A DNA stretch of 64,000 bases, taken from NCBI GenBank assembly GCA_002343505.1, contig DDQZ01000026.1:1-64000 (forward strand), read 5' to 3'. The notes beneath the pieces were generated by a model that saw only the letters and a program-made list of their open reading frames with translations, did not search any database and was not told where the DNA came from. The translations under genes were made by a program, and so were the position numbers. This DNA is from Verrucomicrobiaceae bacterium UBA2429 (lineage in GTDB: Bacteria; Verrucomicrobiota; Verrucomicrobiia; Verrucomicrobiales; Verrucomicrobiaceae). Shown here in pieces: positions 1 through 16,500 of the stretch (within the stretch, counting starts at the first letter, position 1; the number at the start of each line of letters is the position of its first letter).

Positions 1-1217
1 GTTACAGCGTGCAGGCCAACACCGGCACGACCAGCCGCACCGGCACCATCACCGTCGGCACGGCCACCTTCACCGTCACCCAGGCGGGCCGGACCGCCAC
101 TCCTCCCACCACGCCGCCCACCACGCCGCCCACCACTCCTCCAACGAATCCACCCGCGACCTCCCTCGCCGGCACCTACATGGGCTTGGTCGAGCGCAAT
201 GCCGGCCTCAACGGCCTGGAGGACGCTTACGAGGGCTTCGGCGGCTCCATCAAGCTGACCAGCACCGCCAATGGCTCCTTCACCGGCACCCTCCGCCTTG
301 GCAAGGCATCCCACTCGCTTCGTGGTGCTTTCACGGACGATGGATTCGGGGCCTCCGCCGAGGTCACCGTTGCGCGCCGCGCCCCTCTCAGCCCGCTGGT
401 GTTGAATCTCCAGCTTGATCCTGAGTTCGGCACGCTCGAAGGCGAACTCCAGGATGACTACGACTTGGCGGGCATCACCGCCGTCCGCACCCAGGCCAGC
501 AGCGCTGCGGCGGGCGTTTACAACATCGCCCTCACCGGCATGGGCGGCGACGCCTGGTCCTCACCGCAGGGCGACGGGTTTGCCTGCGTCAAGATCAGCG
601 CCTCCGGCCAGGTCAGCGCTCGCGGCAAGCTCGCCGACGGCTCCAGCTTCACCGCCGGCAGCGCCCTCTGCGTGGACGGCCAGATTCCGGTCTTCCAGAT
701 GCTTTACAGCAGCCGCGGCAGCATGACCGGCTGGACCACGCTCAGCGAGTCCGGCGAGGTCGAAGGCTCCCTGCTCTGGCTGAAAAACGCCCAGGCGCGC
801 CCCGGCCGCAACTACTCCGAGGGCTTCGACACCGAGCTGCAGATCCTCGGCGGCAAATACACCGCCCCGGCCAACGGCCAGACGCCGATGGACCTGCCCG
901 GAGAGCTGGCCATCGAGTTCATCGGCGGCGCGCTCATGGAGGACATCGTGCAGGACTTCACCCTCAACAGCCGCATGGCCCCTGTGTTCCCCGCCAATGC
1001 CCACTCCATCAAGCTGAGCCTGAACAAGAGCACCGGCCTCTACACCGGCTCCTTCATGGTGCCGGATGCCGACCGCCCCGGCAAATTCCTCAAAGCCACC
1101 TGCGCGGGCGCCCTCTGCCCCGGCCTCTGGAATGCCTCCGGCGCGGGCTACTTCCTGCTGCCTGAAAGCTCGGAGAAGAATGCCGCCATCCTTTCCGGCC
1201 AGGCCATCATCCGCTGA
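1..1217 (+). CDS. Secreted BACON-like repeat protein, 5'-truncated by window
   Basis: The frame is open from base 3, so the gene begins outside the window. The first 30 or so residues (YSVQANTGTTSRTGTITV, then FTVTQAG) look like the end of a BACON or Ig-like beta-sandwich repeat, common in large verrucomicrobial surface proteins. A linker of repeated PPTT units follows (about bases 97-165), encoded by a 12-bp direct repeat. The remaining 350 residues are rich in Gly, Ser and Thr and look all-beta; I recognise no catalytic motif. The Pro/Thr linker and composition suggest an exported or cell-surface protein. A strong terminator lies 33 bp after the stop, so this is the last gene of its transcript. 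Function unknown. Confidence 0.75.
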   Translation, partial: YSVQANTGTTSRTGTITVGTATFTVTQAGRTATPPTTPPTTPPTTPPTNPPATSLAGTYMGLVERNAGLNGLEDAYEGFGGSIKLTSTANGSFTGTLRLGKASHSLRGAFTDDGFGASAEVTVARRAPLSPLVLNLQLDPEFGTLEGELQDDYDLAGITAVRTQASSAAAGVYNIALTGMGGDAWSSPQGDGFACVKISASGQVSARGKLADGSSFTAGSALCVDGQIPVFQMLYSSRGSMTGWTTLSESGEVEGSLLWLKNAQARPGRNYSEGFDTELQILGGKYTAPANGQTPMDLPGELAIEFIGGALMEDIVQDFTLNSRMAPVFPANAHSIKLSLNKSTGLYTGSFMVPDADRPGKFLKATCAGALCPGLWNASGAGYFLLPESSEKNAAILSGQAIIR

Positions 1218-1249
1218 TTCGCCGCCCGCTGGATGATTCCGGCGCATCT

Positions 1250-1282
1250 GGACGGGCGGACGCCAGTCCGCCCGTCCTTTTT
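1250..1282 (+). terminator. Rho-independent terminator
   Basis: A perfect 12-bp GC-rich stem (GGACGGGCGGAC / GTCCGCCCGTCC) with a 4-base loop GCCA is followed at once by five T. It separates the first gene from the kinase. Confidence 0.9.
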
Positions 1283-1387
1283 GCAAAACCCCGCCCTACT
1301 GCCCCCTTTTGTGACACTTTCGCCCTCAGTTGCGTTTTTTTCTTCCGTTACGGTTCCTGCTTTGCTAACAAAAAGCCCTCCCGCGCC

Positions 1388-7879
<6,492 letters not shown>

Positions 7880-8023
7880 TGCGGCAGCGCGTGTGAAGTA
7901 CAAGCTCCGCATAAAACACGGCAAAACAGAGGCATCCACACACCCATGAAACCGCTCACATCGTCCGGCAGTTGTTTCAGCCACGCATCATGTTGTTTTA
8001 ACATCCCCGTGCTCAGCCCTGCC

Positions 8024-10132
8024 ATGCATGCCATGCCGCTTTCCATGCCCGCCCTGGCGGCGCTCCTCAGTCTGCTCATTCTAAACAATCATCGGCTGGA
8101 GGCGGCGCAGGGTGTGGTCATTTGGGGCAGCTTCAAATTCGACAGCCGTGATTTTGACAAACCCTTCACCCAGATTGCGGGGGGCGGTGGCAATACTGTC
8201 GCGCTGAGGAATGACGGAACGGTGGCGGCCTGGGGAATCAATCATATCGGTCAATCCGCAGTCCCCGGTGGTCTAAACGGCGTGGTGGCTGTCGCCGCAA
8301 GCAGCAGCCACACCCTGGCACTCAAAAACGACGGAACAGTGGCGGCCTGGGGAGACAACAGCGGCGGTCAGGCGACGGTGCCGGAGGGTTTGGAGGGGGT
8401 GAGCGCGATAGCCACGGGCAGCGGTTTCAGCGTGGTTCTGAAAAACAATGGAACGGTGATGATATGGCCTCAAACCGGATCCACCCGGACAACCGTGCCG
8501 GAGGGCCTTTCCAACGTCAGTTCGATCTCAAGCAGGTGGTTCCACACGCTGGCGCTGAGAAGCAGCGGGACAGTGGCGGCCTGGGGCAACAATGGCTATG
8601 GCCAATCAACCGTGCCAGACGGACTTGCCGGTGTGACTGCCGTCGCAGCCGGCGGGGAACACAGCCTCGCGCTCAAGGGCAACGGCACTGTGGAGGCATG
8701 GGGCAGCAATGAATCCGGCCAGACAACAGTGCCTCCTGGGCTGGTCGGGGTCGTGGCCATCGCGGCGGGAGGCTGGCACAGTGTCGCCTTGAAAAACGAT
8801 GGAACAGTGGTCGCATGGGGCGATGATGAATTTGGGCAGTCGTCGGTGCCTCCAGGGCTGAACGGGGTGGTCGCAATCGAAGCCGGCACGAACCATAGTC
8901 TGTCGCTGAAAAGCGACGGCACCGTGGTGGGCTGGGGAAGCAATGATTACAGCGAAACATTGATCCCTGCCATGCTGGGAAACATCACCGCAGTGTCTGC
9001 CAACGGCGGGCACATCATGATCTTGAAGGCCGACGGCACAGTCGCCGCTTGGGGAAACAATGACAACGGGCTGTCCTTCGGGCCACTGGTGCCGGCGGAT
9101 TTGATTGGAGTGTCTGGGATAGCAGCCGGCAACGGTTTCGGCCTGGCACTGAGAACGGACGGCACCGTGGCGGCCTGGGGGTTGAATGACTACGGTCAGA
9201 CAACCCTGCCAGAGGGTCTCAACGGACAGGTGGCAAAGCTCGCGGCAGGCTACCGGCGTTCCCTTGCGATACGATTCAATGGCACGGTGACTGCGTGGGG
9301 CATTGACACCGAAGTGCCGGCAGGGCTGAACTTCGTCAAATCAGTTGCTGTGGGTGTTTTCCACAGCCTTGCTCTAAGGCAGGACGGTTCCGTGGCGGCC
9401 TGGGGCGAGAATGAGGAAGGACAGACGACAGTTCCCACCCTGCTCAGTCCAGGCGGGCACGGCAGCGCAACGGCGATTGCCGCAGGCAGCTATCACAGCG
9501 TGGCGCTGACAAACCAGGGAGAGGTGGTGGCATGGGGCGGGAATGAGTTTGGACAGTCGGCAGTTCCTTCCGGCTTAAGCGGTGTCACCGCCATCGCCGC
9601 CGGAGCGTCCCACAGCGTGGCGCTCAAAAACGACGGCACTGTGACTGCCTGGGGTTACAACAGTTTCGGTCAGACAACACCCCCTGCCGGGCTGGGCGGA
9701 GCGCGCCTGATCGCCGCCGGTTCCACTTTCACCCTGGCGGTCCTGGCAGAAGATGAGGGCGATGCTCTCGCCTCCTGGCGTCAGCAGCACTTTGGCACCA
9801 CCAGCAACAGCGGCAATGCGGCGGACACCTTTGATTTCGATGGAGACGGGCTGGTGAACCTGCTTGAATACGCCTTCGACCTGGACCCCACGCTGAGCAC
9901 GTCGCGCCTGTTGCCGCATCCGCAACTCATGTCCGGTGAGTTTGTGACAAGTTTCACCCGCCCTGCCAGTGTCAGCGGAATCACTTATGGGGCGGAGTGG
10001 AGCACCACGCTGGCACCCGGAAGCTGGCAGCCTCTGACGGATTCTGATCCCTCATTAGACGGCTGGAGGTTCAGCCTGCCGGCCAGCATGAGCAGCCGTC
10101 GGTTCATCAGACTGGTGGTGACGAAACCGTGA
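8024..10132 (+). CDS. Secreted RCC1-repeat beta-propeller protein
   Basis: Thirteen RCC1-type units of about 45-50 residues can be read, each ending in a phrase like HSVALKNDGTVxAWG followed by GQxxVPxGL. RCC1 repeats fold into beta-propellers, so two are likely. The C-terminal 120 residues hold an EF-hand/dockerin-like calcium loop (DFDGDGLVNLLEYAF), frequent in exported verrucomicrobial proteins, and a final small beta domain. Start: the frame is open from ATG 7946, but ATG 8024 (or 8033/8045) puts a hydrophobic signal sequence (PALAALLSLLIL) near the N-terminus, so I prefer it. Probably a surface binding protein with an unknown ligand. The gene follows the kinase by about 145 bp on the same strand and may be co-regulated. 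Confidence 0.8.
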   Translation: MHAMPLSMPALAALLSLLILNNHRLEAAQGVVIWGSFKFDSRDFDKPFTQIAGGGGNTVALRNDGTVAAWGINHIGQSAVPGGLNGVVAVAASSSHTLALKNDGTVAAWGDNSGGQATVPEGLEGVSAIATGSGFSVVLKNNGTVMIWPQTGSTRTTVPEGLSNVSSISSRWFHTLALRSSGTVAAWGNNGYGQSTVPDGLAGVTAVAAGGEHSLALKGNGTVEAWGSNESGQTTVPPGLVGVVAIAAGGWHSVALKNDGTVVAWGDDEFGQSSVPPGLNGVVAIEAGTNHSLSLKSDGTVVGWGSNDYSETLIPAMLGNITAVSANGGHIMILKADGTVAAWGNNDNGLSFGPLVPADLIGVSGIAAGNGFGLALRTDGTVAAWGLNDYGQTTLPEGLNGQVAKLAAGYRRSLAIRFNGTVTAWGIDTEVPAGLNFVKSVAVGVFHSLALRQDGSVAAWGENEEGQTTVPTLLSPGGHGSATAIAAGSYHSVALTNQGEVVAWGGNEFGQSAVPSGLSGVTAIAAGASHSVALKNDGTVTAWGYNSFGQTTPPAGLGGARLIAAGSTFTLAVLAEDEGDALASWRQQHFGTTSNSGNAADTFDFDGDGLVNLLEYAFDLDPTLSTSRLLPHPQLMSGEFVTSFTRPASVSGITYGAEWSTTLAPGSWQPLTDSDPSLDGWRFSLPASMSSRRFIRLVVTKP

Positions 10133-10158
10133 CCCTTGCATGGTGCAGCCATGAAGGG
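10133..10158 (+). terminator. Hairpin directly after the RCC1 gene
   Basis: CCCTTGCATGG / CCATGAAGGG form a stem with a one-base bulge starting at the base after the stop codon. There is no clean T-tract, so terminator function is only probable. Confidence 0.5.
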
Positions 10159-10747
10159 TGACTGTTTGAACTGTTTGTGCATCTCCATTATTTTCCTCCG
10201 CTTGCATGTGCGGTTGGTTCGCTTTCAACAGCGGACTGATGGCAGAGAAAGGGGAGCCGAAGAAACGGCAAAATGCCGGCAGGACAGTTTTGGGCACTTT
10301 TCACGCATTTCCGCGGAGCGCGCGGTCAACCGGCGCCTCTGCCGCCTGAAACTTGACGAAAATCACCCGAATTCAAGGACGCGCCCGGCTTTGCGGCTCC
10401 GAAGTTGTCGAAATTCGCCGCCATCACGGGAAACGCCCTTCTGAAGTTTCGTCCTGGTGTTCATCAATGCCGCTTCCCCTTTCTCGTTGCCGCTCCCGCA
10501 CATGAAAGCGCCGCTCCCGCCTTGCTTATTGCCGCCTCCCCTTTTCTCGATGACGCTTTCGCCTGGCTCTTTGCCGCTTTCAACGGCGTTATTGCTCCGC
10601 CTTATCGCGGGTTAGAGCCGGGCAATTATCAAAGCGCCGGAAGGAACGAGCTCTGCCCCCGGGGAATTCGGCGGCGGCAACACATCGCAGTCAAACCGCA
10701 ATGCCGCACCCCGCTTTCCCTCCCTTGCCTGACCAAGGCAGGGAAAG
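10159..10747. other. Long intergenic stretch without a recognisable gene
   Basis: About 590 bp between the RCC1 gene and bcp. Open frames here resemble no protein. The stretch has diverged direct repeats of the phrase TGCCGCYTCCCCTTTTCTCG (10468-10486 and 10530-10549, about 62 bp apart) and several further TGCCGC-plus-pyrimidine words up to about 10590. It may be decayed coding sequence or a degenerate repeat; no promoter or RNA gene was recognised. Confidence 0.4.
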
Positions 10748-11221
10748 TCAAAGAGCCGCGAGAACCCGCTCCAGATGCTCGTCGGGCTTCACTTTGGGGA
10801 AGACGGCGCTGATGACGCCATCGGAGCCGATGACGAAGGTGGAGCGCTCGATGCCCATGTGTTTTTTGCCATACATGCTTTTCTCCACCCACACGCCGTA
10901 GGCGCTGGCGATGGCGTGGTCCTCGTCGCTGAGGATGGGAAAGGGCAGCGAGTGTTTTTTGATGAACTTCTCATGACTGGCGATGGAGTCGCCGCTGACG
11001 CCGAGGACTTGCGCTTTCTCCGAGATGCGCGCCCAGCCATCGCGCAGGGCGCAGGCCTGGCGGGTGCAGCCGGGGGTGTCGTCCTTGGGGTAAAAGTAGA
11101 GCACAAGAGGGCGGCCTTGGAAGTCTTTGAGGGTGACTTTGGCGCCGCCTTTGAGGCCGCCACCGGCGGCGGGGGCGGAGAAGGCGGGGGCTTTTTTTCC
11201 GGGTTCGGGGCGGGAGGGCAT
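10748..11221 (-). CDS. bcp: Thioredoxin-dependent peroxiredoxin, Bcp/PrxQ type
   Basis: 157 residues, the usual size for bacterioferritin-comigratory protein. The peroxidatic cysteine is Cys52 in DTPGCTRQAC and the resolving cysteine is Cys57, the five-residue spacing typical of atypical 2-Cys PrxQ enzymes. YFYPKDDTPGC and GVSGD motifs are present. It reduces hydroperoxides in the cytoplasm using thioredoxin. The gene is transcribed away from the pseudopilin operon, with about 140 bp between the two starts. A second, AhpE-like peroxiredoxin lies at 30879-31373. Confidence 0.93.
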   Translation of the reverse strand: MPSRPEPGKKAPAFSAPAAGGGLKGGAKVTLKDFQGRPLVLYFYPKDDTPGCTRQACALRDGWARISEKAQVLGVSGDSIASHEKFIKKHSLPFPILSDEDHAIASAYGVWVEKSMYGKKHMGIERSTFVIGSDGVISAVFPKVKPDEHLERVLAAL

Positions 11222-11275
11222 GACGGGGAGATGACGGGGGTGAGGAAGGCCGGCGGAATTCTGCCACCGGATGGC

Positions 11276-11303
11276 TTGTCAGTTACGGGCGTCCTGGTAT
11301 GAT
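11276..11303 (+). promoter_or_regulatory. Sigma-70-like promoter of the pseudopilin cassette
   Basis: TTGTCA (-35), a 16-bp spacer and TATGAT (-10) preceded by TG (extended -10). It lies about 57 bp before the first ATG of the cassette and is the best promoter match in that gap. Confidence 0.5.
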
Positions 11304-11359
11304 GGCTGCTCAAAGAAAGTCAGTTCGTTGAAAATCAAGCCGCCAGGAATTCGACAATA

Positions 11360-12130
11360 ATGACACACATGAGCGTTCGCCGTGCCGGGACGGGGGTGCA
11401 TTTTGCCCCGGCCACGCGCCCTGCCCTCATGCGCCGCCCGCGTCACACATCAAGCTTTCCACCGCCTGGCAGGTCGCACGTCCGGCACGCGCCGGGCTAC
11501 ACGATGATCGAGATGATGTTCGTGGTCATCGTCATCACCCTGGTGGTGGCGCTGACGGCGGGAGTGACGGATTCCTTGAAGAGCAACCGCGGCACCACCG
11601 CGATGCAGCAGCTCGTTTCCGTGATGGACTCCGGACGCGCGAAGGCGCTGGCCGGGCAGCAGGAAATATGGATCGCCTTTGCCAATGGCGAGGCGCGGGC
11701 GCCGGCGCAGGCCTTCCGCTCCTACGCGGTCTGCTACTCCATCGAGGATGACAACCTGCCGGAGGGCCAGCGAAGCATCCTGCTGCCGCTGACCGGCTGG
11801 GAGCACCTGCCCACCGGCTTCGTTTTCACCCTCACCGCGCCCGCGCTCCAGAGCGCCGGGCAGAACCTCATGAGCCACCCTGCGGCGGCGAAGCGGGTGC
11901 GCTTTTCCGCGAGCAATCCGGCGGGCATGGGAAACCTGCCCTGCATCCGCTTCGGCACGCTGGGGGAGGTGGAGCAGCCGGAGGGCGGCGGCACTTTGCT
12001 GCTGGCGGTGGCCGAGGGGGAGGTGCGCGGCAGCATCCCGGTCAAAATGACAGGCGGCGGCCACGAACCCGCGTATTGCCGGTGGCTTTCCGTGCAACGC
12101 AACACGGGAAAGGCCGTACTCCTGCCATGA
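11360..12130 (+). CDS. Verru_Chthon cassette protein D: GspH-like pseudopilin
   Basis: The type II/IV prepilin signal is clear: Gly46 followed by YTMIEMMFVVIVIT, with Glu at +5 and a roughly 20-residue hydrophobic helix, after a basic leader. Prepilin peptidase would cut after Gly46. The globular part (about 190 residues) resembles a GspH/FimT-type minor pseudopilin. The leader is long from the first ATG; ATG 11429 would shorten it to 23 residues. Its stop overlaps the next gene by ATGA, so translation is probably coupled. Place and order match the Verru_Chthon cassette named from Verrucomicrobium and Chthoniobacter; the letter assignment is from memory of the families. No assembly ATPase or secretin gene is nearby. 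Confidence 0.82.
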   Translation: MTHMSVRRAGTGVHFAPATRPALMRRPRHTSSFPPPGRSHVRHAPGYTMIEMMFVVIVITLVVALTAGVTDSLKSNRGTTAMQQLVSVMDSGRAKALAGQQEIWIAFANGEARAPAQAFRSYAVCYSIEDDNLPEGQRSILLPLTGWEHLPTGFVFTLTAPALQSAGQNLMSHPAAAKRVRFSASNPAGMGNLPCIRFGTLGEVEQPEGGGTLLLAVAEGEVRGSIPVKMTGGGHEPAYCRWLSVQRNTGKAVLLP

Positions 12131-12651
12131 CACGCCACGCCACGCCTTCCGCAGCTCATGCCGCAGGCTTCAGCCTCGTGGAGACGATCATGGCCATGGG
12201 CATCACCTCCACCGCACTGCTGGCGGTGATGGGCATGCTCTCCACCACGCTGGGAGACGCGCGCGAGAGCCGGGTGGAGACAGCGGCCGGCATCCTGACG
12301 CGGCGCATCGTGGCCGAGGCGCGCGGCCTGCCCGCGCCGCCGCTGCCGGAGGGCGCCGTCGAGGGTTCGGAACCGCCGCCGGAGTTCGCGCTGGTGGACT
12401 CGGCACTGCAGCCCCTGCTCACCACGCGCCAGGACTCCGCCCAGGCGCAGGCGGAGTATCAGACCGGCTCGCAGTCTGCGCGCGCCATGTATTTCACCAA
12501 GCTGCGCCGCCTTCCGCTGGTTGACCCCGCCGACCCGCAGAAAACGGTGCCCGGCATCACCCGGCTGGTCATCACCGTCGAGTCCCCCGCCTCAGCGCCC
12601 GAAGGGCGGCGCAAAGTCCACCGCTATGTCACGCTCGTTCCCGCATCCTGA
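12127..12651 (+). CDS. Verru_Chthon cassette protein B: GspI-like pseudopilin
   Basis: 174 residues. The prepilin cleavage site is Gly14 before FSLVETIMAMG, with Glu at +5; VETIMA is typical of GspI/PilV-like minor pseudopilins. I chose ATG 12127 because it overlaps the upstream stop (ATGA) and gives a short basic leader, although the frame is open further upstream. The mature part is small and hydrophilic with an Ala/Glu-rich N-terminal helix. It is expected to sit at the pseudopilus tip with the flanking products. Confidence 0.82.
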   Translation: MTRHATPSAAHAAGFSLVETIMAMGITSTALLAVMGMLSTTLGDARESRVETAAGILTRRIVAEARGLPAPPLPEGAVEGSEPPPEFALVDSALQPLLTTRQDSAQAQAEYQTGSQSARAMYFTKLRRLPLVDPADPQKTVPGITRLVITVESPASAPEGRRKVHRYVTLVPAS

Positions 12652-12667
12652 GGAGGGCGCGCGCTTG

Positions 12668-13573
12668 ATGCCGCCTCGCGGCCGCGCCTGCATGGGCGTG
12701 GCAGCCGCCCCCGGCATGACACTCGTCGAGCTGCTGGTCACGCTCGCGGTCAGTTCCATCCTGCTTTTGGCGCTGATGCAGAGTCTCACCACAGCCGCCG
12801 ACTCCTGGACGAATCAAAGCAAAAACTTCTCCGCCCAGCGCGAGGCGCGCACCTGCCTGCGCCTGCTGGCCGACGACCTCGCCGCGCTGGTCGCGCTGCC
12901 CGGCACGCAGTTCACCTCCACGCCTCCGCCTCCGGGCACGAGTCCACTGCCCCGGATGCGCTTCCTTTTCACAGCCTCCGCTGACGATTACGGTTCCGCG
13001 CGCCTCGCCTTCCTGCGCACCGCCAAAGGCCGCCCGAGAGACGGCGCGACCGCGCGCGGAGATCTTCAACTAGTGCTCTACGGCACCGCGCTCACACCCG
13101 ACGGCGGCGCGTCATCCGCGTCGCGCCAGTTCCTCTCACAAAAGCTCATCCGCAGGGTTTTCACCCCGGAGGCCACCTGGCGGCGCGTGCGCGCGCATCT
13201 GGAGCAAAACCAGCCGCTGGTCACGGACAGCGACTGGCAGGACCTGCAAAACGCCGCCGCGGCCGGCTCCGACGCCGTCAACGAACCGCTGGCCTACGAT
13301 GTCATCCGCTTTGACGCCAAACCGCTGGAGGAAATCCACCCCGCCCTGCAAACCACCACTCCCTGGCCGGAGGACCGCGTGCCCGCCTGGCTGGATGTGA
13401 CCCTGCGCGTCACCAGCCGCGCCATTGCCGCCCAGCTCGTCACTGCCGAGGACTGGCGCGGACAAGGCGCGTTCACCCGCCTCCTGATCAACGACACCCC
13501 GCTCGACTACGAGGACGACCGCGAAACGCGCACCTACACCCAGCGCGTGCGCCTGCCAGACACTCTTTTGTGA
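12668..13573 (+). CDS. Verru_Chthon cassette protein C: GspJ-like pseudopilin
   Basis: 301 residues from ATG 12668. GGAGGG at 12652-12657 lies 10 bases before this ATG and 7 before an in-frame TTG (12665), one of the few clear ribosome-binding sites in the window; ATG 12626 is also in frame but overlaps the previous gene. The prepilin site is AAAPG before MTLVELLVTLAVSS, with Glu at +5. The roughly 270-residue mature domain is consistent with a GspJ/PilW-type minor pseudopilin. The stop overlaps the GTG start of the next gene (GTGA). Confidence 0.82.
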   Translation: MPPRGRACMGVAAAPGMTLVELLVTLAVSSILLLALMQSLTTAADSWTNQSKNFSAQREARTCLRLLADDLAALVALPGTQFTSTPPPPGTSPLPRMRFLFTASADDYGSARLAFLRTAKGRPRDGATARGDLQLVLYGTALTPDGGASSASRQFLSQKLIRRVFTPEATWRRVRAHLEQNQPLVTDSDWQDLQNAAAAGSDAVNEPLAYDVIRFDAKPLEEIHPALQTTTPWPEDRVPAWLDVTLRVTSRAIAAQLVTAEDWRGQGAFTRLLINDTPLDYEDDRETRTYTQRVRLPDTLL

Positions 13574-16500
13574 AAACCCGCTTCCAAGGCTCTGACGACC
13601 GCGCCTTCACGCTTGTGATGGTGCTCACCATCCTTGCCGCTGTGACCATCCTGGTGGTTGGCCTCTTTGGCATCGTCAGCAGCGAGCGCCAGATCTCCGC
13701 CAGCTTCGATGCCGTGGAGCAGGCCGACCTCGCCGTCCAGGCCGGACTGGCCCGCGCCTCCGCCATGCTCGGCCAGTCCCTCATGGATGAAACCGGCGTC
13801 GTTTTCGCCATGCCCGCGAATGTGCCGCTCGACGAGCCGCGCACGCCCGTGCCCGTGCTGCTGACGGCCAACTACGACTTTACCTCCAAACAATGGCGCT
13901 ACCAGCCGCTCATCTCCGGCGCGCAGGCGCCCGCCGCGTCCACCACGCTGCAAAAGCCCGCCAGCACCGGCCTTGGCTACGAGCCGCAGCCGGTCAATGC
14001 GCAGGCCAACCAGGCCGCAGACCGCCAAGTCATGCGCCGCCAGCATCCCGCCGCCCTGCCCTCGCAGGCGCCGCCGCTGGCCTGGTGGGAGACGCTTTCC
14101 CTGCCCGCCAGCATCCCCGGCCCTGACGGAGAAAGCGCGGGGCAGGAAAAAATCTCCGCGCGTTTCTGCTTCCACATCGAGGACTTGCAGGGGCTGCTGA
14201 ATCTCTCCCACACCGGAAACCTGGATGGCACGGACGAAAGGCACTCACGCCACCGGCAATTGATCAACGGCCCGCATGTCGTGCCCGGACTCAACCTGGC
14301 CTTCGCCGACCGGCCCCTGCTCAACCAAAGCGCCCTGTACTCCATTTTCAATCCGCTGGCCCAGCAGGACACATCCGATCTCGCCAGGCACCTCGTCAAA
14401 TCCCGCCGCCTCATTTTCACTCCCGAGGCTTGGAAGGAGATCGTCATCCAGCCCGACACGCTCACAGGCTGGCCAGGCAGGGATGCGGCGGCCTATCTGG
14501 CAAGAGACGCGGCCTCATCGCGCTTCACCGAGGCCAGCGCCAGCGCCCTGGAGGAGCACACCATCAGCGGCCTGGACTCCTACTTCGAGCTGGCGCTCAT
14601 CCCGCCGGACCCCGCCTTTGTCTCCGACGGCCGGCTCCAGCCCGGCACACGCAAGCTGAACCTCAACCGCCTGCTCGCGGCCATCGAGGCCCTGCCCGCC
14701 GATCAACGCCAGGCCAGGGCGCAACAGGCGGTGGATGAGATCGCCGGGCACATACGGACGCACTTGCCCGATTTCGACGAACGTCGCGGAGGCTACCCTC
14801 TTGGCGCGGACCCTGAGTTTGCCTATCTGCAATGCCTCGCCGCCGGCATCATAGACTACGCCGACACTGACTCCATGCCGACGATGAAGGTCCTCAATGA
14901 GACCGACCCGGTTACCATGCGGGGCGAATACCGCGGCATGGATGCTTTCCCAATCGTCAGCGAGCAGTGGCAGAGGTACCGCTTTGAGTCCTCCTACACA
15001 GAGGACGGCAGCCAGTTCATAGACTATTCCGTCACTCAATATCTCGAACTCTGGAACATGACCAACAAGCCGGTCAGCGGCGTCATTCAGTCCACCTTTG
15101 AATGCGATGGAGAACTGACCGCCTCGGCTGGCATTTATGATGTGAAGGACATCCTTAGAGGCAAGGAAGCGCCGGATGCGACGGTGAAAGCCGGGATGCC
15201 GGCAATGGAGGGTGAGGAAAATAAAGAATTGTGGTGGCACCCCACGATTCCCGTCGCCTTGCAGCCGAACCAATACATCGTGGTGCGCTGCCAGCCGGTG
15301 CTTCTGAAGCTTCGGTCTGGATTGCCCGCGCCGCCGGGGGGCACCGCCACAGTGAGTCTGAGGGGGTATCTAAACAACCGCGACCGTACCAGCAAATACC
15401 GTATTCGTTTCGGCCCGGCAGGCAGCCCTTTGACTCTGGTGGATTTCCCGCAGGGAAAGCTGGACCGCTTTGACTGGGCGGTGAACAACACCAGCAACCG
15501 CCAGCGCTTCAACACCAACCTGCCGGGGATGTCGTACTCCGACGCCAACCAGGCGGGCACTTTCGCCAACAACATAGGTGATCCGCGCGCGGCCTTCTTC
15601 ATAGATTACCTGCTCGACCAGGTGAACTACCCGAACAACTCCAGCCCCTGGTCGCGCAACATCCGCTTCAACAACGTCACACGGTTTTTCGGAGAAAACC
15701 GGGTCAGCCTCTGGCCGGACGGCGGGCACAACTCCCCGCTCCGCCCCTCGCGCGTCAACGACTACAACAACAATCCCGACACTCCGCTGATTCCCGCCCT
15801 GGCCGTCGAGCCGGAAAAATATGTCCAGCGTCTCTCCAACGAAGGCAGGCTGTTCAGCGTCACCGAGCTGGGGCATGTGTTTGACCCCATCATGTGGGAC
15901 CCGGACGGCGGCAGCCCTTACGAGCCGCCAGGCGACATGCAGTACCGGGACTTCGCCGACATCCGCCCCGGCGACATGGCAAAATCATCCATTTTCTACT
16001 GCGGCGGCAACACGCTGCGCGTTGGCAGGCCGGAGCACAGCCGTTTCCGCCCGGCTTATGGAGAAACGATCCCGAACAGACCCGCGAATCGCAGCATGTG
16101 CGCCACCGCCCTGCTGGACCTCTTCCACACCGGCATCCCGCAAGCCGTGGATGAGCAAGTGCGCGCCGGGGACTTCCAGCGCATCCACGGGCATGTGAAC
16201 ATCAACACGGCATCAAAACAGACTCTGCAAGCGCTCGTGGCCGGCGCGCTGGAAATGGACACCGCCATCCAGTACCCCGCCGGCAGCGCCGATGCGGCGA
16301 TTCCGCGCCCCGGCACGCCGGAGTCGGCAAGTCTGATCGCCGACGAGATCATCCTGCGCCGCCCCTTTCTCTCCGCTTCCGAACTGCCGGAAAGGCTGCT
16401 CGCATCAGACGGGCAGCCCCTGCTGGGACGCACCCACCGCAAATCCGACCGCGAGGTTTTCCCCGAATGGAACGACTCCGCCGCCGAGGAGGCCTTCGCA

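Noticed and set aside
97..165. 12-bp direct repeats considered as a CRISPR or satellite
   Set aside because: They encode a PPTT linker within an open frame, with no spacers.
10405..10812. 135-codon plus-strand frame overlapping the end of bcp
   Set aside because: No protein similarity recognised, runs into the antisense of bcp, and is built partly from repeat words.
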